A stretch of 64,000 nucleotides of DNA from Chalara sp. BL73. Taxonomy: Eukaryota > Ascomycota > Leotiomycetes > Helotiales. Numbering within the stretch: the first letter of the stretch is position 1; each line of letters begins with the position of its first letter. The stretch lies in the NCBI GenBank assembly GCA_918026815.1, contig CAKJVC010000073.1, forward strand, positions 186,001 through 250,000, written 5' to 3'. The translations under genes were made by a program, and so were the position numbers. This document shows, piece after piece, positions 63,016 through 64,000 of the stretch. Under the pieces are notes generated by a model. It was not told the origin of the DNA. It searched no databases and saw nothing but the letters and a program-made list of their open reading frames with translations.

Positions 63016-64000
63016 GCTGGCATTTATTGACTTCGATCGTGTCCAGCGGGAATTGCCCCATAGTGTTTCAAGGATATTGTACGATGACTTCTTGACTGGT
63101 ATACTATATACACAACTATCACTAATAAGGATCTTTAGTATTTTGCAGCGTCCGAACTCATGGAGCCGGATGAACGCTACCATCGAAATGTTTTGCAGAG
63201 TATGTGTCTTCTGCCGTATCACGCCTCGATTCCTGAACATCGTCACGGGCGTGCACTCGAAGATCCGTGGTCATGTCGTCAGTCGGCTATTCATCAGACC
63301 TATTACCTCGCTTCTGGAAAATCAAGTTGGATCGTCATACAGCCTCCACTGCGTTTCGACTCGGGTTTACAGGACGGCGGACCGATTTCCACCCCTCATC
63401 CATTGGGTCTACATATACAATACCTCGCTATAGGAATTGCCAATTGGAGAGCCTATCTGGACTACATTGCTGGGAAGTTAAAACTGCTGGTAGGTTGGTC
63501 TGCAGAGAGATATCCGCCTCTACCAAGCCTCACGAGTGATCTAGAACGTAGCCCAGGGGGTGTGTATCGTTCAAGTGCTGATCTGGTCAACAGAATGAGC
63601 AGGTAGCAATATATAAGCCATATCACGAATTTGGAATCAACTTCTCGTCTACGCAGCAAGTCCACATTCTCCGACAGAAGTTATTCCATGCTCACTCCAT
63701 TCTGAGAAATACTATGAACACACTGGCTTTAATCGGAACACACGAGCACTCCATTGCTAGGATGAGCAAATTTTCAACATGTGCTCATGACAAATTTCAA
63801 CGCGAACTCCGGAACATGTCTAGTGAGCTGAGGCACTATGACCAGACCGTACGAAAGCTATTAAGCCAGTCAAATGATATCAGACTAATAGTAAGACACC
63901 TTGAGATAACTTCCGGCAGCCAAGTAACCACGTTACTAGTATGATGATATCTTAAAGTTCAATGCACAAGAGCTCATGCATCATAATGGTGTAAGGCTTG
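63016..64000 (+). CDS. CorA-like membrane protein, partial at right edge
   Basis: Exons 63016-63098, 63149-63489, 63603-63890 and 63940 to beyond the window join in phase over introns of 50, 113 and 49 bp. The translation includes AFIDFDRVQREL, MEPDERYHRNVLQSM, RFDSGLQDGG, IGIANWRAYLDYIAGKLK, STQQVHILRQKLFHAHSIL and MSSELRHYDQTVRKLLSQSN, then YDDILKFNAQELMHHNG across the last intron. This matches the soluble helical part of fungal CorA-like proteins; the membrane helices should follow to the right. The 5' end is unresolved: the acceptor at 63015 is clear, but the exon before it is not. The alternative is a start at the ATG 63160. Confidence 0.7.

Noticed and set aside
1..64000. tRNA, rRNA or other structural RNA genes
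   Set aside because: I looked for tRNA A/B-box patterns and rRNA-like sequence by eye and saw none that I could support; a tRNAscan run would be decisive.

Overview
This window reads as filamentous ascomycete (Pezizomycotina) nuclear DNA. Genes are short-intron eukaryotic genes: the introns I could place are about 45-115 bp, GT-AG, usually with a CTAAC/CTGAC-like branch site, and in most multi-exon models the spliced lengths sum exactly to whole codons. Domain types (HET, NACHT, NB-ARC, HeLo, fungal CorA-like, DUF6594, fungal kinase-TPR) are typical of that subphylum. Most sequence between genes is debris of mobile elements. It looks like a fast-evolving accessory region rather than a housekeeping region.

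Layout. 0.9-2.7 kb: an intact HET protein. 4.0-6.6 kb: a C2H2 zinc-finger gene whose 5' part is split by a solo LTR. 6.9-7.4 kb: a decayed HMG-CoA reductase piece. 9.1-9.5 kb: a transposase tail. 9.6-12.4 kb: a HET protein with a C-terminal membrane anchor. 13.5-14 kb: a dead Tc1/mariner-like transposase. 14.2-16.4 kb: an unknown two-exon gene and a DUF6594 gene with a premature stop. 17.8-20.2 kb: a decayed unknown gene. 20.5-23.5 kb: an NLR with NACHT and ankyrin repeats. 24.3-24.9 kb: a small cysteine-motif protein. 26.2-29.6 kb: an NLR with an alpha/beta-hydrolase domain, NB-ARC and TPRs, carrying an in-frame stop at codon 22. 32.1-33.8 kb: a third HET protein. 34.3-38.6 kb: a Ty3/gypsy relic with solo LTRs nested up to three deep. 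38.9-40.6 kb: a decayed CorA-like membrane protein. 41.5-42.5 kb: an internally deleted pogo/Fot-like transposase. 42.7-44 kb: an unknown decayed coding region. 45.0-46.4 kb: small unknown genes. 48.5-52.4 kb: a NACHT-WD40 NLR with an N-terminal HET-s-like amyloid motif and one in-frame stop, divergent from a truncated HeLo-domain gene at 52.56 kb. 52.9-54.3 kb: a repetitive fungal gene split by an LTR. 54.7-57.9 kb: a kinase-TPR protein. 58.6-61.5 kb: a tandem kinase/kinase-like protein. 63.0 kb to the right edge: a CorA-like gene running off the window.

Taken together, the genes form a cluster of non-self recognition and programmed-cell-death candidates: three HET proteins, three STAND NLRs with different sensors (ankyrin, TPR, WD40), a HeLo cell-death domain remnant, and two kinase-based relatives. 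The sensor repeats (WD40 and both TPR sets) are arrays of nearly identical 42-residue (126-bp) units, a sign of ongoing repeat homogenisation. At least eight LTR families are present, almost all as solo LTRs. Twelve copies have perfect 5-bp target-site duplications, which allow the order of insertions to be read and show which genes were broken by insertion.
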